Program-made: the position numbers and the translations under genes
Source of the DNA: Deltaproteobacteria bacterium
GTDB taxonomy: Bacteria > Desulfobacterota > Syntrophia > Syntrophales > Smithellaceae
Direction: 5' to 3'
NCBI GenBank assembly: GCA_025361065.1
Contig: JANYAY010000148.1
Location: forward strand, 1 to 35,154
Length of the DNA stretch: 35,154 bases
Notes under the pieces: generated by a model
Databases searched by the model: none
Seen by the model: only the letters and a program-made list of their open reading frames with translations
What the model was told of the DNA's origin: nothing
In this document: piece by piece, positions 15,580 to 24,265 of the stretch
Numbering within the stretch: the first letter of the stretch is position 1
Layout: every line of letters starts with the position of its first letter

Positions 15580-16767
15580 ATGAAAACAGTGGCAATTATA
15601 CCTGCCGGTGGCGCGGGCCGGAGATTAAAAGCCGGGATAGCCAAGCAATATCTGCAGATAGAGAAGCTGCCGGTGTTAGTGCATTCTCTTAAAGTTTTCG
15701 AGCAGACGGCGATTATTGATAAAATTATTCTGGTTGTTCCGGAAAGTGATATAAAATATGTACAGGAAGAATTAATAATTAAAAATGGTTTGAAAAAAGT
15801 AGCAAAAGTTATTGCCGGTGGCGCAAAGCGGCAGGATTCAGTGAGAAACGGCCTTGCAGAAATTAATGATCACTGTGATATTATCCTGGTTCATGATGGA
15901 GTAAGACCCTTTGTCACTTCGGAAATGATCAGTCGGGTTGTTGATGTTGCCCATGAGTTCCAGGCTGCTTCTATTGGTGTAAAAGCGAAAGATACAGTCA
16001 AGGAAACGCGGGATGATGATTTTGTAGCCAGAACAGTACCGCGGCAGAATTTATGGCTTGTCCAAACTCCGCAGGCTTTTACTTTTGCCGTTTTGAAAGA
16101 GGCCTATGAGGCCGCTTATCGGAATAATTATTACGGCACCGACGATGCATCTTTAGTTGAACGAATCGGCGTAAGAGTTAAGATGATAGCCGGTTCTTAT
16201 GAAAATATTAAAATTACAACTCCGGAAGATCTGATCATTGCGGAAGCTTTGCTGAAAAATAAATCAGGGGGAGAAATGCCAATTCGCACCGGTCTGGGCT
16301 ATGACAGCCATCGATTTGTCACGGGAAGGAAACTTATCCTCGGTGGAATAGAGATTCCTCATGATCAAGGTCTGCAAGGGCATTCTGATGCCGATGCCCT
16401 GATTCATGCTGTTTGTGATGCACTTTTGGGGGCAGCGGGCGCGGGTGATATCGGTCGGCACTTTCCTGATACCGATCCGGCCTTTAAAGGTATTTCCAGC
16501 ATGATTCTTCTGGAACGTGTGCGCGAAATGATTGCGTTGAAAGGATTTTCCATTATTAATATTGATGCTTCAATTATTATGGAAAAGCCGAAACTGGCTC
16601 CCTTTGCCGGTGAGATTGCCGCAAATATAGCAAACGCTTTAAATCTGCCTGCTGCCGCTGTCAGTGTTAAAGCCAAAACAAATGAAGGTATGGGTTTTGT
16701 GGGCAGGAATGAAGGTATAGCGGTATTTGCCGTCGCCACAGTGATGGAAAGGAAAAATAATGGCTGA
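15580..16767 (+). CDS. ispDF: Bifunctional IspDF (MEP cytidylyltransferase / MECDP synthase)
   Basis: 395-residue fusion catalysing two non-consecutive steps of the methylerythritol phosphate isoprenoid pathway. Residues ~1-225 are IspD: PAGGAGRRLKAGIAKQY (CTP binding), GGAKRQDSVRNGL, VHDGVRPFV and the QTPQAF and YGTDDASLVER motifs. Residues ~235-390 are IspF: RTGLGYDSHRF with metal ligands Asp/His, LGGIEIPH, GHSDADALIHAVCDALLGA, FPDTDP and KAKTNEGMGFVGRNEGI. Both active sites look intact. Separate genes are the rule in many bacteria, while the fusion is known in alpha- and epsilonproteobacteria and some others. The stop overlaps the gltX start by 8 bp. Confidence 0.96.
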   Translation: MKTVAIIPAGGAGRRLKAGIAKQYLQIEKLPVLVHSLKVFEQTAIIDKIILVVPESDIKYVQEELIIKNGLKKVAKVIAGGAKRQDSVRNGLAEINDHCDIILVHDGVRPFVTSEMISRVVDVAHEFQAASIGVKAKDTVKETRDDDFVARTVPRQNLWLVQTPQAFTFAVLKEAYEAAYRNNYYGTDDASLVERIGVRVKMIAGSYENIKITTPEDLIIAEALLKNKSGGEMPIRTGLGYDSHRFVTGRKLILGGIEIPHDQGLQGHSDADALIHAVCDALLGAAGAGDIGRHFPDTDPAFKGISSMILLERVREMIALKGFSIINIDASIIMEKPKLAPFAGEIAANIANALNLPAAAVSVKAKTNEGMGFVGRNEGIAVFAVATVMERKNNG

Positions 16768-18199
16768 TAAGCCCCGAGTAAGATTTGCGCCATCCCCCAC
16801 GGGAGAGTTGCATGTGGGCAATGCGCGCACAGCTCTGTTTAATTGGATGTTTGCCCGCCATCAAGGCGGCGATTTTGTTTTGCGCATCGAAGATACGGAT
16901 GAATCACGCAGCGCGCTTTCTTACCAGGTTAATTTGCTCAACGATTTAACCTGGCTAGGTCTGGATTGGGACGAAGGACCACAGAAAGAAGGAGCTTATG
17001 GCCCGTATAAACAAAGTGAGCGGCTCGATATCTACACCCGCCATCTGCAGCAACTGGAGGCCGCCGATCTTGTTTATCCCTGCTATTGCACGGAAGAAGA
17101 ACTCGAAGAAGAGAGGCAGGCATTAATCTTGAGCAAGCGCATGCCGCGCTATATGGGCAAATGCCGCAAACTTACACGACAGGAGAGACAACAAAAAGAA
17201 GCCGCCGGCAGAAAGCCGTCATTCCGTTTTAAAGTTCCTGATGAAACATTTCAGTTTGACGATTTAATCCGCGGGGCGATGAAGTTTGAAGGCACTGCCA
17301 TTGGCGATTTTATTATTGTCCGTTCCAACGGCATGCCCGCCTACAATTTTGCGGTAGTGATTGACGATCATCTGATGGGCATTACACACGTCATCCGCGG
17401 CGAAGATCATTTGTCCAATACCGCTCTGCAGATCATGCTCTACAATGCTTTCGGCTTTCCTCCGCCGACCTTTGCGCATCATTGCCTGATTCTCGGTCGT
17501 GACCGCTCGAAATTAAGCAAACGTCATGGTTCGGTTTCTGTCGGCGAATTCCGCAAGCAGGGTATTTTGCCCGAAGCGCTCATGAATTACCTGGGGTTGC
17601 TGGGCAGCTCTTTTACCGAAGGACGCGAAGTATTATCCCGTGAGGAAATGATTACCGCTTTTTCCTTGGAGCGTGCATCCAAAAGCGGCGCAATATTTGA
17701 TGAAGAAAAACTGCACTGGCTCAATGCCATTTACATTCGTAATTGTCCGACGGAAGATTTAGTTTCGCGGCTGCAGCCTTTTTTAGAGCGGGCGGGTTAT
17801 AAAACTGATACGCTTGATCCGGTATGGTTTCATCAGGTTATTGATCTCATTAAAAATGATTTAACAACACTTGCTGAAGTTGGCAGCCACATTGATATAT
17901 TCTTTGATGATAAATTCGCCATCACCGCCGAGGCCGGACAGATATTGGAAAAGGCAAGCTCCTGTCCGGTTGTGAAAGCCTTTGCCGAGTATTTAAAAAC
18001 TGCCGCAGGTAATCCGCAGGAAATCTATTTAGCCGCGATTAAATACACAAAGGAAAAAACAGGCGTTAAGGGCAAGGACTTGTTCATGCCCATTCGTGCG
18101 GCGCTCACCGGCCGTGTCCATGGCCCGGAGCTCGACAAAGTTTTTGCGATACTGGGTAAAAATGCCGCTTTAAATAGACTGAAACCTTTTGCCGATTAA
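16760..18199 (+). CDS. gltX: Glutamyl-tRNA synthetase
   Basis: 479-residue class I aminoacyl-tRNA synthetase charging tRNA(Glu). The HIGH box appears as FAPSPTGELHVGNARTALFN and the KMSKS box as SKLSKRHG; LRIEDTD and IRGEDHLSNT are further GluRS signatures. A zinc-binding-like Cys-x-Cys...Tyr-x3-Cys set is visible in YPCYCTEEE...RYMGKC, as in the E. coli enzyme. The start is at ATG 16760, overlapping ispDF by 8 bp. The order yacL-ispD-ispF-gltX recalls Firmicutes. Full length, nothing missing. Whether it also charges tRNA(Gln) cannot be read here. Confidence 0.97.
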   Translation: MADKPRVRFAPSPTGELHVGNARTALFNWMFARHQGGDFVLRIEDTDESRSALSYQVNLLNDLTWLGLDWDEGPQKEGAYGPYKQSERLDIYTRHLQQLEAADLVYPCYCTEEELEEERQALILSKRMPRYMGKCRKLTRQERQQKEAAGRKPSFRFKVPDETFQFDDLIRGAMKFEGTAIGDFIIVRSNGMPAYNFAVVIDDHLMGITHVIRGEDHLSNTALQIMLYNAFGFPPPTFAHHCLILGRDRSKLSKRHGSVSVGEFRKQGILPEALMNYLGLLGSSFTEGREVLSREEMITAFSLERASKSGAIFDEEKLHWLNAIYIRNCPTEDLVSRLQPFLERAGYKTDTLDPVWFHQVIDLIKNDLTTLAEVGSHIDIFFDDKFAITAEAGQILEKASSCPVVKAFAEYLKTAAGNPQEIYLAAIKYTKEKTGVKGKDLFMPIRAALTGRVHGPELDKVFAILGKNAALNRLKPFAD

Positions 18200-18560
18200 T
18201 ATGCTCGCCTGAACAGTTCACTTGTTCCTATTACGGGAAGTTGACTATTGTCAGCTTAAATACGTAACATAGATTAACCAATCTTGTGAGCTATCTTCTT
18301 AAAATAAACCTTCCCGCATGCTTATCTTGGATTGGATTCCAATCAGAGCTCTTCTCGACATTTAATGCTCTTGCCTTATCTTCAACTGTAGCGGTGAAAG
18401 TATGATGAAGACGGGTTTGTTAGTCATTTCGAAATTTTACCGGCGATAGTTTCCTGAGAAGATACCAAGAGGCGGCGGCAGCGATCGGCAAGCGACAATT
18501 GATTGCGGTTTGTTTGCAGTTATTGTATGAAAGAGCACTCGATTCTAAGGAGGATGTTCG
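18200..18560. other. 361-bp gap without a gene
   Basis: No coding or RNA gene is supported. A short perfect palindrome, GATTGG/CCAATC with a 3-nt loop, lies at 18330-18344. The end holds the strong AAGGAGG ribosome site of the next gene. A promoter for the secreted-protein block is expected here, but I cannot pick one with confidence. Confidence 0.5.
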
Positions 18561-20132
18561 ATGAAATCCGCTATAGGAAGAATGATTCTAGTTTCTCTCC
18601 TTTTCGCCTTATTGCAGGCTTTTCCTGCTCAGGCCGCTCCGGAGCAGCGTTTGGCGCTGGTTATCGGCAACAGCAATTACAGCTCCGGACCGCTGAAGAA
18701 TCCCGTGAACGATGCCTCCGACATCGCGGTTTCCCTCCAGAAACTCGGGTTTACAGTGCTTCTCAAGAAAAACGTCAACATCAAAGAGATGGAGGCCGGC
18801 ATCGAGGATTTCGGCAATCGTCTGAAACGCGGCGGTGTCGGTCTTTTTTACTTTGCCGGCCATGGTCTCCAGGTAAATGGTATCAACTATCTCATTCCCG
18901 TCGGAGCCAAAATCGACAAGGAGTCGGACGTTAAATATGAAGCGGTAGATGCGGGGAAAATACTTGATGAAATGGCCAATGCCGCCAACGGCTTCAATAT
19001 TATAATCCTTGATGCCTGCCGGGACAATCCTTTTCATCAGCAGTTCCGTTCTGTCAGCCGCGGTTTGGCGATTGTCGGCAGCGCTCCCAAAGGATCATAC
19101 ATTTCCTATTCAACCAGTCCCGGCCAGGTGGCGCAAGACGGTGACGGCCGCAACAGCCCTTTTGCCGCCGCATTAATAAAATATATGAAGGAACCCGGCT
19201 GGACTATTGAACAGGTTTTTAAAAACGTCCGTCATCGACTGAGCCAGGATACGTTAGGCAAGCAGGTGCCCTGGGAATTGTCGTCTCTGGAAGGCGATTT
19301 TTTCTTCGTCCCCTTTAACAATAAAGGCACCGGCTATTCGAGGGATTTGTCCGATAGTAAGGACGCTGTTGCGGCAAGGACTAAACAATCAACCAAGGAA
19401 AGATCTTTTTTGGCCACAGGAGACACCTTTAGAGATACAGTCACCGGCATGGAATTTATTCCGGTTAACGCGGGATGTTTCCCGATGGGCGATAGCTTTG
19501 GTGACGGATTGCCTTCGGAAAGACCGCTTCATGAAGTCTGCGTAGACAGTTTCTACCTGGGCAAATATGAGGTGACTCAGGGGCAGTGGAAAAAGATTAT
19601 GGGAGGAAATCCTTCTCATTTCAAAGACTGCGGAGAGAACTGTCCGGTAGAGAGTGTAAGTTGGGCTGATGTTCAGTCCTTTATTGCGGAAATGAACAAT
19701 CTGAGCGGCCAGAAATATCGCCTGCCTACGGAAGCGGAATGGGAATATGCAGCCCGCGACGGCGGTAAGATGGTAAAGTGGGCTGGAACAAGCTCTGAGA
19801 GCAAACTTACCGACTATGCCTGGTACGATGCCAATTCGGGTGATAAAGCGCACCAGACAGGTCGGAAAAAGCCTAATGCGCTGGGATTCTATGACATGTC
19901 GGGCAATGTCTGGGAATGGACAAATGATTTGTACTCGGAAACTTATTACCAGAAAAGTTCCCGGGACAACCCTGCCGGTCCGCAAGAAGGTGAAAATCGT
20001 GTATTGCGCGGCGGTTGCTGGCTGGACCGGCCTGCCGATGTCCGTTCTTCGCTACGCTTTTTCTTTGCTCCAAAGACAGGTTTCAAAAGTATAGGATTCA
20101 GGCTGGTACGAATCTCTGGTGGTTCCAACTGA
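18561..20132 (+). CDS. Secreted caspase-like (C14) protease fused to an FGE/SUMF1 domain
   Basis: 523-residue exported protein. A signal peptide (1-26, ending PAQA) precedes a caspase-like p20 fold (~30-260) that opens RLALVIGNSNYSSGPLKNPVNDA. The dyad is His101 in YFAGHGLQ and Cys153 in ILDACRDNP, followed by SYSTSPGQVAQDG and NSPFAAALIKYM, typical of bacterial caspase homologues. Residues ~295-518 are a formylglycine-generating-enzyme-like (sulfatase-modifying factor) domain: FIPVNAGCFPMGD, YEVTQGQW, PVESVSWADVQSF, YRLPTEAEWEYAAR, GFYDMSGNVWEW, RVLRGGCW, IGFRLVR. A strong AAGGAGG precedes the start. Bacterial caspase-FGE fusions occur; FGE-like modules there may bind ligands or carbohydrates rather than make formylglycine. 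It precedes the G8-type protein on the same strand. Confidence 0.9.
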   Translation: MKSAIGRMILVSLLFALLQAFPAQAAPEQRLALVIGNSNYSSGPLKNPVNDASDIAVSLQKLGFTVLLKKNVNIKEMEAGIEDFGNRLKRGGVGLFYFAGHGLQVNGINYLIPVGAKIDKESDVKYEAVDAGKILDEMANAANGFNIIILDACRDNPFHQQFRSVSRGLAIVGSAPKGSYISYSTSPGQVAQDGDGRNSPFAAALIKYMKEPGWTIEQVFKNVRHRLSQDTLGKQVPWELSSLEGDFFFVPFNNKGTGYSRDLSDSKDAVAARTKQSTKERSFLATGDTFRDTVTGMEFIPVNAGCFPMGDSFGDGLPSERPLHEVCVDSFYLGKYEVTQGQWKKIMGGNPSHFKDCGENCPVESVSWADVQSFIAEMNNLSGQKYRLPTEAEWEYAARDGGKMVKWAGTSSESKLTDYAWYDANSGDKAHQTGRKKPNALGFYDMSGNVWEWTNDLYSETYYQKSSRDNPAGPQEGENRVLRGGCWLDRPADVRSSLRFFFAPKTGFKSIGFRLVRISGGSN

Positions 20133-20237
20133 TGCGAAACGGCTCCAATACACTTTGTGCTCTCAGAGCATCACAAGTAGTGTTGTTTTTCAATGCAGAT
20201 TGATTTTATTCGATTACCGGCAGTGAGGAGTATTCAG

Positions 20238-23200
20238 ATGTCCATTAAATGGCGAAAATGTTTAGTCTTGTTTTTTGCTGTTATCTCAGTTCTTCTGTTT
20301 TCATCCCCGGTTTTCGCAGGCCCTGCGGATGAGTGTACAGAGCAGAATACCTGGAAACCGGATTTTCAAAAAGGCCAGCCCGTCGAAATAAAAAACAAAA
20401 CAGTTTGTATCGGTCCCGGTGAATATCATTACGGCTTCGTCAACATCCACAGTAAAGGCAAACTGATTTTTAAGGATGCCGCTATCGATTTCTGGGCCAA
20501 ATCCATTCTGGTGGAAAAGGATGGCAGCCTGATTGCCGGGTCAGAGGATAATCCCATAAGCAGCAAAATTACAATCCATCTTTACGGCAAAGACGAGGGG
20601 CCGGGTATCACCTGCAAGACAACCTCCGGGCCGCCGGCAACCGCTGACACTATTTGTGGAGTTCCCCGTAAAATATGGACGGATGGCGGAATGCCGGAGG
20701 GAATGACCGCCAACTTTTACCGCTACAAGAACCTGCCGACTTATGATGACGAACAAGACGGTGATTATTATTTCGGCCGGAAGGTCCTGGCGGTTTCTTA
20801 CGGCGGTACCCTTCAGCTTTTCGGGAAAAAAGGTGCGGCCTATGCTGCTACTCCGGGAGTCAGTTGGACCCGACTGAATCATCCGGCCAACGCAACAGAT
20901 GTGACACTTGCCTTGGACAAGGCCGTGGACTGGCAAAAAAACGATCAGATAGTGTTGACAACGACGGATTTTCTGCCGGGGCATTCCGAAAAGCAGTCCA
21001 TTGAATATGTTGATGACTCCAGGAGACTTATCGAGATTTCCGACCGTAAAGGGGTTAAGTATTTTCATAACGGCATTAAATATCCAGTCGAAAAAACCTT
21101 GCCCGACCGCATGAAGGGGGCTCCGGGAATTCAGATCAAAGATGTGGAAACAAGGGCGGCGGTTGCTCTTCTTTCCCGGAATATCGTGATCAAATCGGAA
21201 GGCGACAATGATAATGAACAATTTTATGATGCAGAGAAAGAGACGCAAAATAAGCGGTACTTCGGCGGTCATACAATTGTCCGCCAGGGGTTTGCCAAGT
21301 ATCAGGTGCAGGGTGTGGAATTTTATCATTTAGGCCAGGGCGGGCGCATGGCGCATGCACCGGTGAATTTTCTGTTGACCCAGAATGTTCCCGCAGAAAC
21401 TTTTGTCCGCGACTGCTCCATCCACGATTCAATGTCACACTGGATCGAACTGCGGGGTACGCAGAATGTGTTTCTGGAAAGAAACATCGGTTACCTGTCC
21501 ATCGGACACGGCTTTGTTCTGGCCGACGGCACGGAGATAAATAATATTCTGCGCGGGAATATCGGAATTTACTCCAGGCCCGCAGTGGAATATCCGGACA
21601 ACCCCCGCAGGGTTCCCGGTGTTACAGCCAATGTTAAAAATACTGCATCCAATCTGCTGCAAAATGCCGGAGACGTGATTCATCCTTCGGTGTTTTTTAT
21701 TATGAACGGCTATAACACTTTTGAGGATAACATGGCCGCCGGGGCGGGTGCCTGCGGATCGTGCTATTGGTTTCCTCCCGCAAAAATGAGTGGTCTCTCT
21801 AAGGAAAATCCTTATAGTTTTTCCTGGGAGGGATACGCAGCTATCGGGCGTAATGAAATAGGGAAGGCTCCTATTTTTTCTTTCAAGGGCAATTTCTGTA
21901 CAACAGCCCAGAATTCTTTTGTCACAGTCGGCGCCGTCGGGTCCTGCAACGGTGTCTATTCAGATATGGCGCCCACTGATCCCTCGCTCAAACCCATCCC
22001 CAACCCCTATACGGACCAATATGTAAACCGTTCCTTTTTCCCTCAGGTATCTAATGCCGATTGGCTTGTGCCCACTATTTGTGCTCCCGGTGATAAAAAC
22101 GATCCTGATTCCTGCGGGACCGTGAACTCGGAGCAATATAAGTTTATGTGCGCGAAGGGACAGACACAGAACTGTTCGATAAGTGTTCTCGATTCTTATA
22201 CTTCTTCTTTCAACTGGGCGCAGCAGAACTTTTCCGCAATCTGGCTGCGGGGCAACTGGTTTCTCGTGACCAACAGTGCCTTGACGGATATCTTGAACGG
22301 CGGGCTGACCATGGTATCCGGGGGCACTTATGATCAGGTAGTCAACGGCTACTGGGCCCTGACCCGCCGGAGTGTTTTTGTCGGCAGCACCCAGAATAAC
22401 AATCCTTTTGCCACCAACGCCGGACCGGTCAATGCAGAGAGCAATTTGTCCTGTGAAGATGTGAAGGGCGGGAATGCGGCGCACTGTCTTCTGCGTAACG
22501 AGGGAATCAGCTTTCCGATGGACAATTTCTCCGTTTACCAGCGTTTTTATAATATTTACGATGGCCCTGTTTATCAGGAGACAAACGCTTATTTGAATAT
22601 TCGAACGAGGCGCCTGGTCTGTGAGGAAGGAGGCACCTGCAATTCCAGCCCATTCATGTATGGGCCTAAATCAAGAGGCATAGGGATTCCCAAGGCGCGA
22701 GAGAATTCGGGCGGTGTCGAATATAGTAAAGGTGTCGATGCTGCGGCCTCCATAAAGAAAGGCGATTGTTTCATGCCCAATGCGGCGATCGGCTGGAAGC
22801 AGCCCAATGGCTTCTATTATCCTCCGGCTTTCCATTCGAACAATCTGTTCTTCGATAACGTGGACTTGCGCCATTTTATCATTGTACCGCTCTTCGATCC
22901 GGGCAAAGGGAAAGCAAATCCGAATAAAGTAAAGAGCGAGTATTGCACTTATCCTTCCGGTGATCCCGGGACACTGTTTAGTTCCGATTTCTCCGATATC
23001 GACCGGCAGACCGAGCTCAATGATAATGACGGCACCCTGAGCGGACTGGCGGCGGCCGACCCTATTCAGATTCCCCGCAACGGAGGAACGATTTCCGTCA
23101 ACCGTGATAAGTTCTTCGATATGCCTGTAAACACGGTGGAGTGCCTTTCCCAGCAATCCTGCCTGCAAGCTCCGAATGATTACATAACAGCTGTTATCTT

Positions 23201-24245
23201 CGCTAATTGCGCCCGCCGCGATCTTGTCACAGGGCAGGCAGGCTCATGCAATGAATGGAAATGGAACAAGGAGTGCGAAAACCGCAAGTGTTACGGTGTG
23301 CCCATCTACCGGCAGTTGCTTAAAGATGATGAAACGGCCGGCCCCGAACAGTCGATCCGCATGATGGGAGGAGGTATTTCCCAGAGAAGCACGCTGCTTA
23401 GCAACAAGGGTGTTTATTATATCGATACAACCGTGAGCCGGGACACTCAGGCCAATGAGATTAAAGATATCCCGGGACTAAACGCAGACAGCCTGCGATC
23501 AACCCTTTTTGACGGTAACCATACATACGACTTCTTTCTTCTCTATGCCAAACCGGCGACTCGGGCAACCTTTCAGCTTTATGTAGGAAAAAATTTCAAT
23601 CCGCAGACCGGATTGAGATTCATCCGGGTCGGGCAAAATCATCACGATAAAGACTTGCGCGCAGATGATGCCTATGTTCTGTCTTCGCCGGTGCAAATCA
23701 ATGTCAGCGGTGCGGATAGTAAGCCTCTGACCTGGCCGTGGTCGCCGGCCGGCTTCGACAGCACTACCGGCATCCTGACCGTTACCATGGACTTGAGTGT
23801 TTTTGCCGATGACTTCAAAAAGGGCGTTCGCGAATCGTGCGGGCCGCCTTCTTTTTGTCAGTGGCAGCCCGATGCTAATCCCGCCAATGCCGATGGCGGG
23901 TCATGCGTAGCCAAAGTTTACCCTGCCGGGAAAAAACCGATCGGATACCAGCTCGACGATGCCGCATGCCAATGGTCGCTCAAGGCTGCGGAATGTCCGA
24001 GCGGCGGCTGCCCGGGGTTTCAGGTTGATTTTCCTGCCGGGTTTACAGCCGATGGTCAGAATCCGCGACCGACACCGGTGAAGTTTGCCGAATGCAATAA
24101 AATCGATCCTCAATGCAATGCCGATATCTGGAAGATAAAATGGGTTTATCCTGCGGACGGTTTGTCCAGAGATGCCAAACAGGCAAACTCCTGCGTGTAC
24201 GATAAAGATAACCCTCCAGCACTTCCCGACAAAAGTATCTGGTAG
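20238..24245 (+). CDS. Large secreted G8/CEMIP-like beta-helix protein
   Basis: 1335-residue exported protein. Signal peptide 1-27 (cleavage after VFA); start at ATG 20238 preceded by GAGGAG. Residues ~35-260 resemble a G8 domain and its flanks: LIFKDAAIDFWAKSILVEKD, GSLIAGSEDNPI, then VSYGGTLQLFGKKG, SWTRL (209-213), VDWQKNDQIVLTTTDF and HSEKQSIEYV. Residues ~330-465 read as a right-handed beta-helix: VQGVEFYHLGQGGRMAHAPV, FVRDCSIHDSMSHWIELRGT and IGHGFVLADGTEINNILRGN, which parallel CEMIP/TMEM2 and fibrocystin-L segments. The rest is cysteine-rich (over 30 Cys), suggesting disulfides, with no haem motif or C-terminal anchor. Animal relatives degrade or bind hyaluronan; whether this one is a polysaccharide enzyme is inference. 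Followed 20 bp later by a five-haem cytochrome gene. Confidence 0.75.
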   Translation: MSIKWRKCLVLFFAVISVLLFSSPVFAGPADECTEQNTWKPDFQKGQPVEIKNKTVCIGPGEYHYGFVNIHSKGKLIFKDAAIDFWAKSILVEKDGSLIAGSEDNPISSKITIHLYGKDEGPGITCKTTSGPPATADTICGVPRKIWTDGGMPEGMTANFYRYKNLPTYDDEQDGDYYFGRKVLAVSYGGTLQLFGKKGAAYAATPGVSWTRLNHPANATDVTLALDKAVDWQKNDQIVLTTTDFLPGHSEKQSIEYVDDSRRLIEISDRKGVKYFHNGIKYPVEKTLPDRMKGAPGIQIKDVETRAAVALLSRNIVIKSEGDNDNEQFYDAEKETQNKRYFGGHTIVRQGFAKYQVQGVEFYHLGQGGRMAHAPVNFLLTQNVPAETFVRDCSIHDSMSHWIELRGTQNVFLERNIGYLSIGHGFVLADGTEINNILRGNIGIYSRPAVEYPDNPRRVPGVTANVKNTASNLLQNAGDVIHPSVFFIMNGYNTFEDNMAAGAGACGSCYWFPPAKMSGLSKENPYSFSWEGYAAIGRNEIGKAPIFSFKGNFCTTAQNSFVTVGAVGSCNGVYSDMAPTDPSLKPIPNPYTDQYVNRSFFPQVSNADWLVPTICAPGDKNDPDSCGTVNSEQYKFMCAKGQTQNCSISVLDSYTSSFNWAQQNFSAIWLRGNWFLVTNSALTDILNGGLTMVSGGTYDQVVNGYWALTRRSVFVGSTQNNNPFATNAGPVNAESNLSCEDVKGGNAAHCLLRNEGISFPMDNFSVYQRFYNIYDGPVYQETNAYLNIRTRRLVCEEGGTCNSSPFMYGPKSRGIGIPKARENSGGVEYSKGVDAAASIKKGDCFMPNAAIGWKQPNGFYYPPAFHSNNLFFDNVDLRHFIIVPLFDPGKGKANPNKVKSEYCTYPSGDPGTLFSSDFSDIDRQTELNDNDGTLSGLAAADPIQIPRNGGTISVNRDKFFDMPVNTVECLSQQSCLQAPNDYITAVIFANCARRDLVTGQAGSCNEWKWNKECENRKCYGVPIYRQLLKDDETAGPEQSIRMMGGGISQRSTLLSNKGVYYIDTTVSRDTQANEIKDIPGLNADSLRSTLFDGNHTYDFFLLYAKPATRATFQLYVGKNFNPQTGLRFIRVGQNHHDKDLRADDAYVLSSPVQINVSGADSKPLTWPWSPAGFDSTTGILTVTMDLSVFADDFKKGVRESCGPPSFCQWQPDANPANADGGSCVAKVYPAGKKPIGYQLDDAACQWSLKAAECPSGGCPGFQVDFPAGFTADGQNPRPTPVKFAECNKIDPQCNADIWKIKWVYPADGLSRDAKQANSCVYDKDNPPALPDKSIW

Positions 24246-24265
24246 TTGAAGTGTGCAGAAGAGTT

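Noticed and set aside
18320-18360. tRNA-like segment downstream of gltX
   Set aside because: GATTGGATTCCAATC is a simple palindrome; no acceptor stem, D arm or anticodon arm can be drawn around it.
18503-18934. Alternative 143-codon frame overlapping the caspase-like gene start
   Set aside because: It overlaps the signal peptide and caspase domain in another frame, is Arg/Ser-rich and has no motif; the caspase frame has the strong AAGGAGG site.
20541-22484. Long antisense open frames within the G8 protein gene (up to 262 codons) and similar ones in the cytochrome gene
   Set aside because: They mirror the codon bias of the sense genes, show no known domains, and lie wholly inside well-supported genes.
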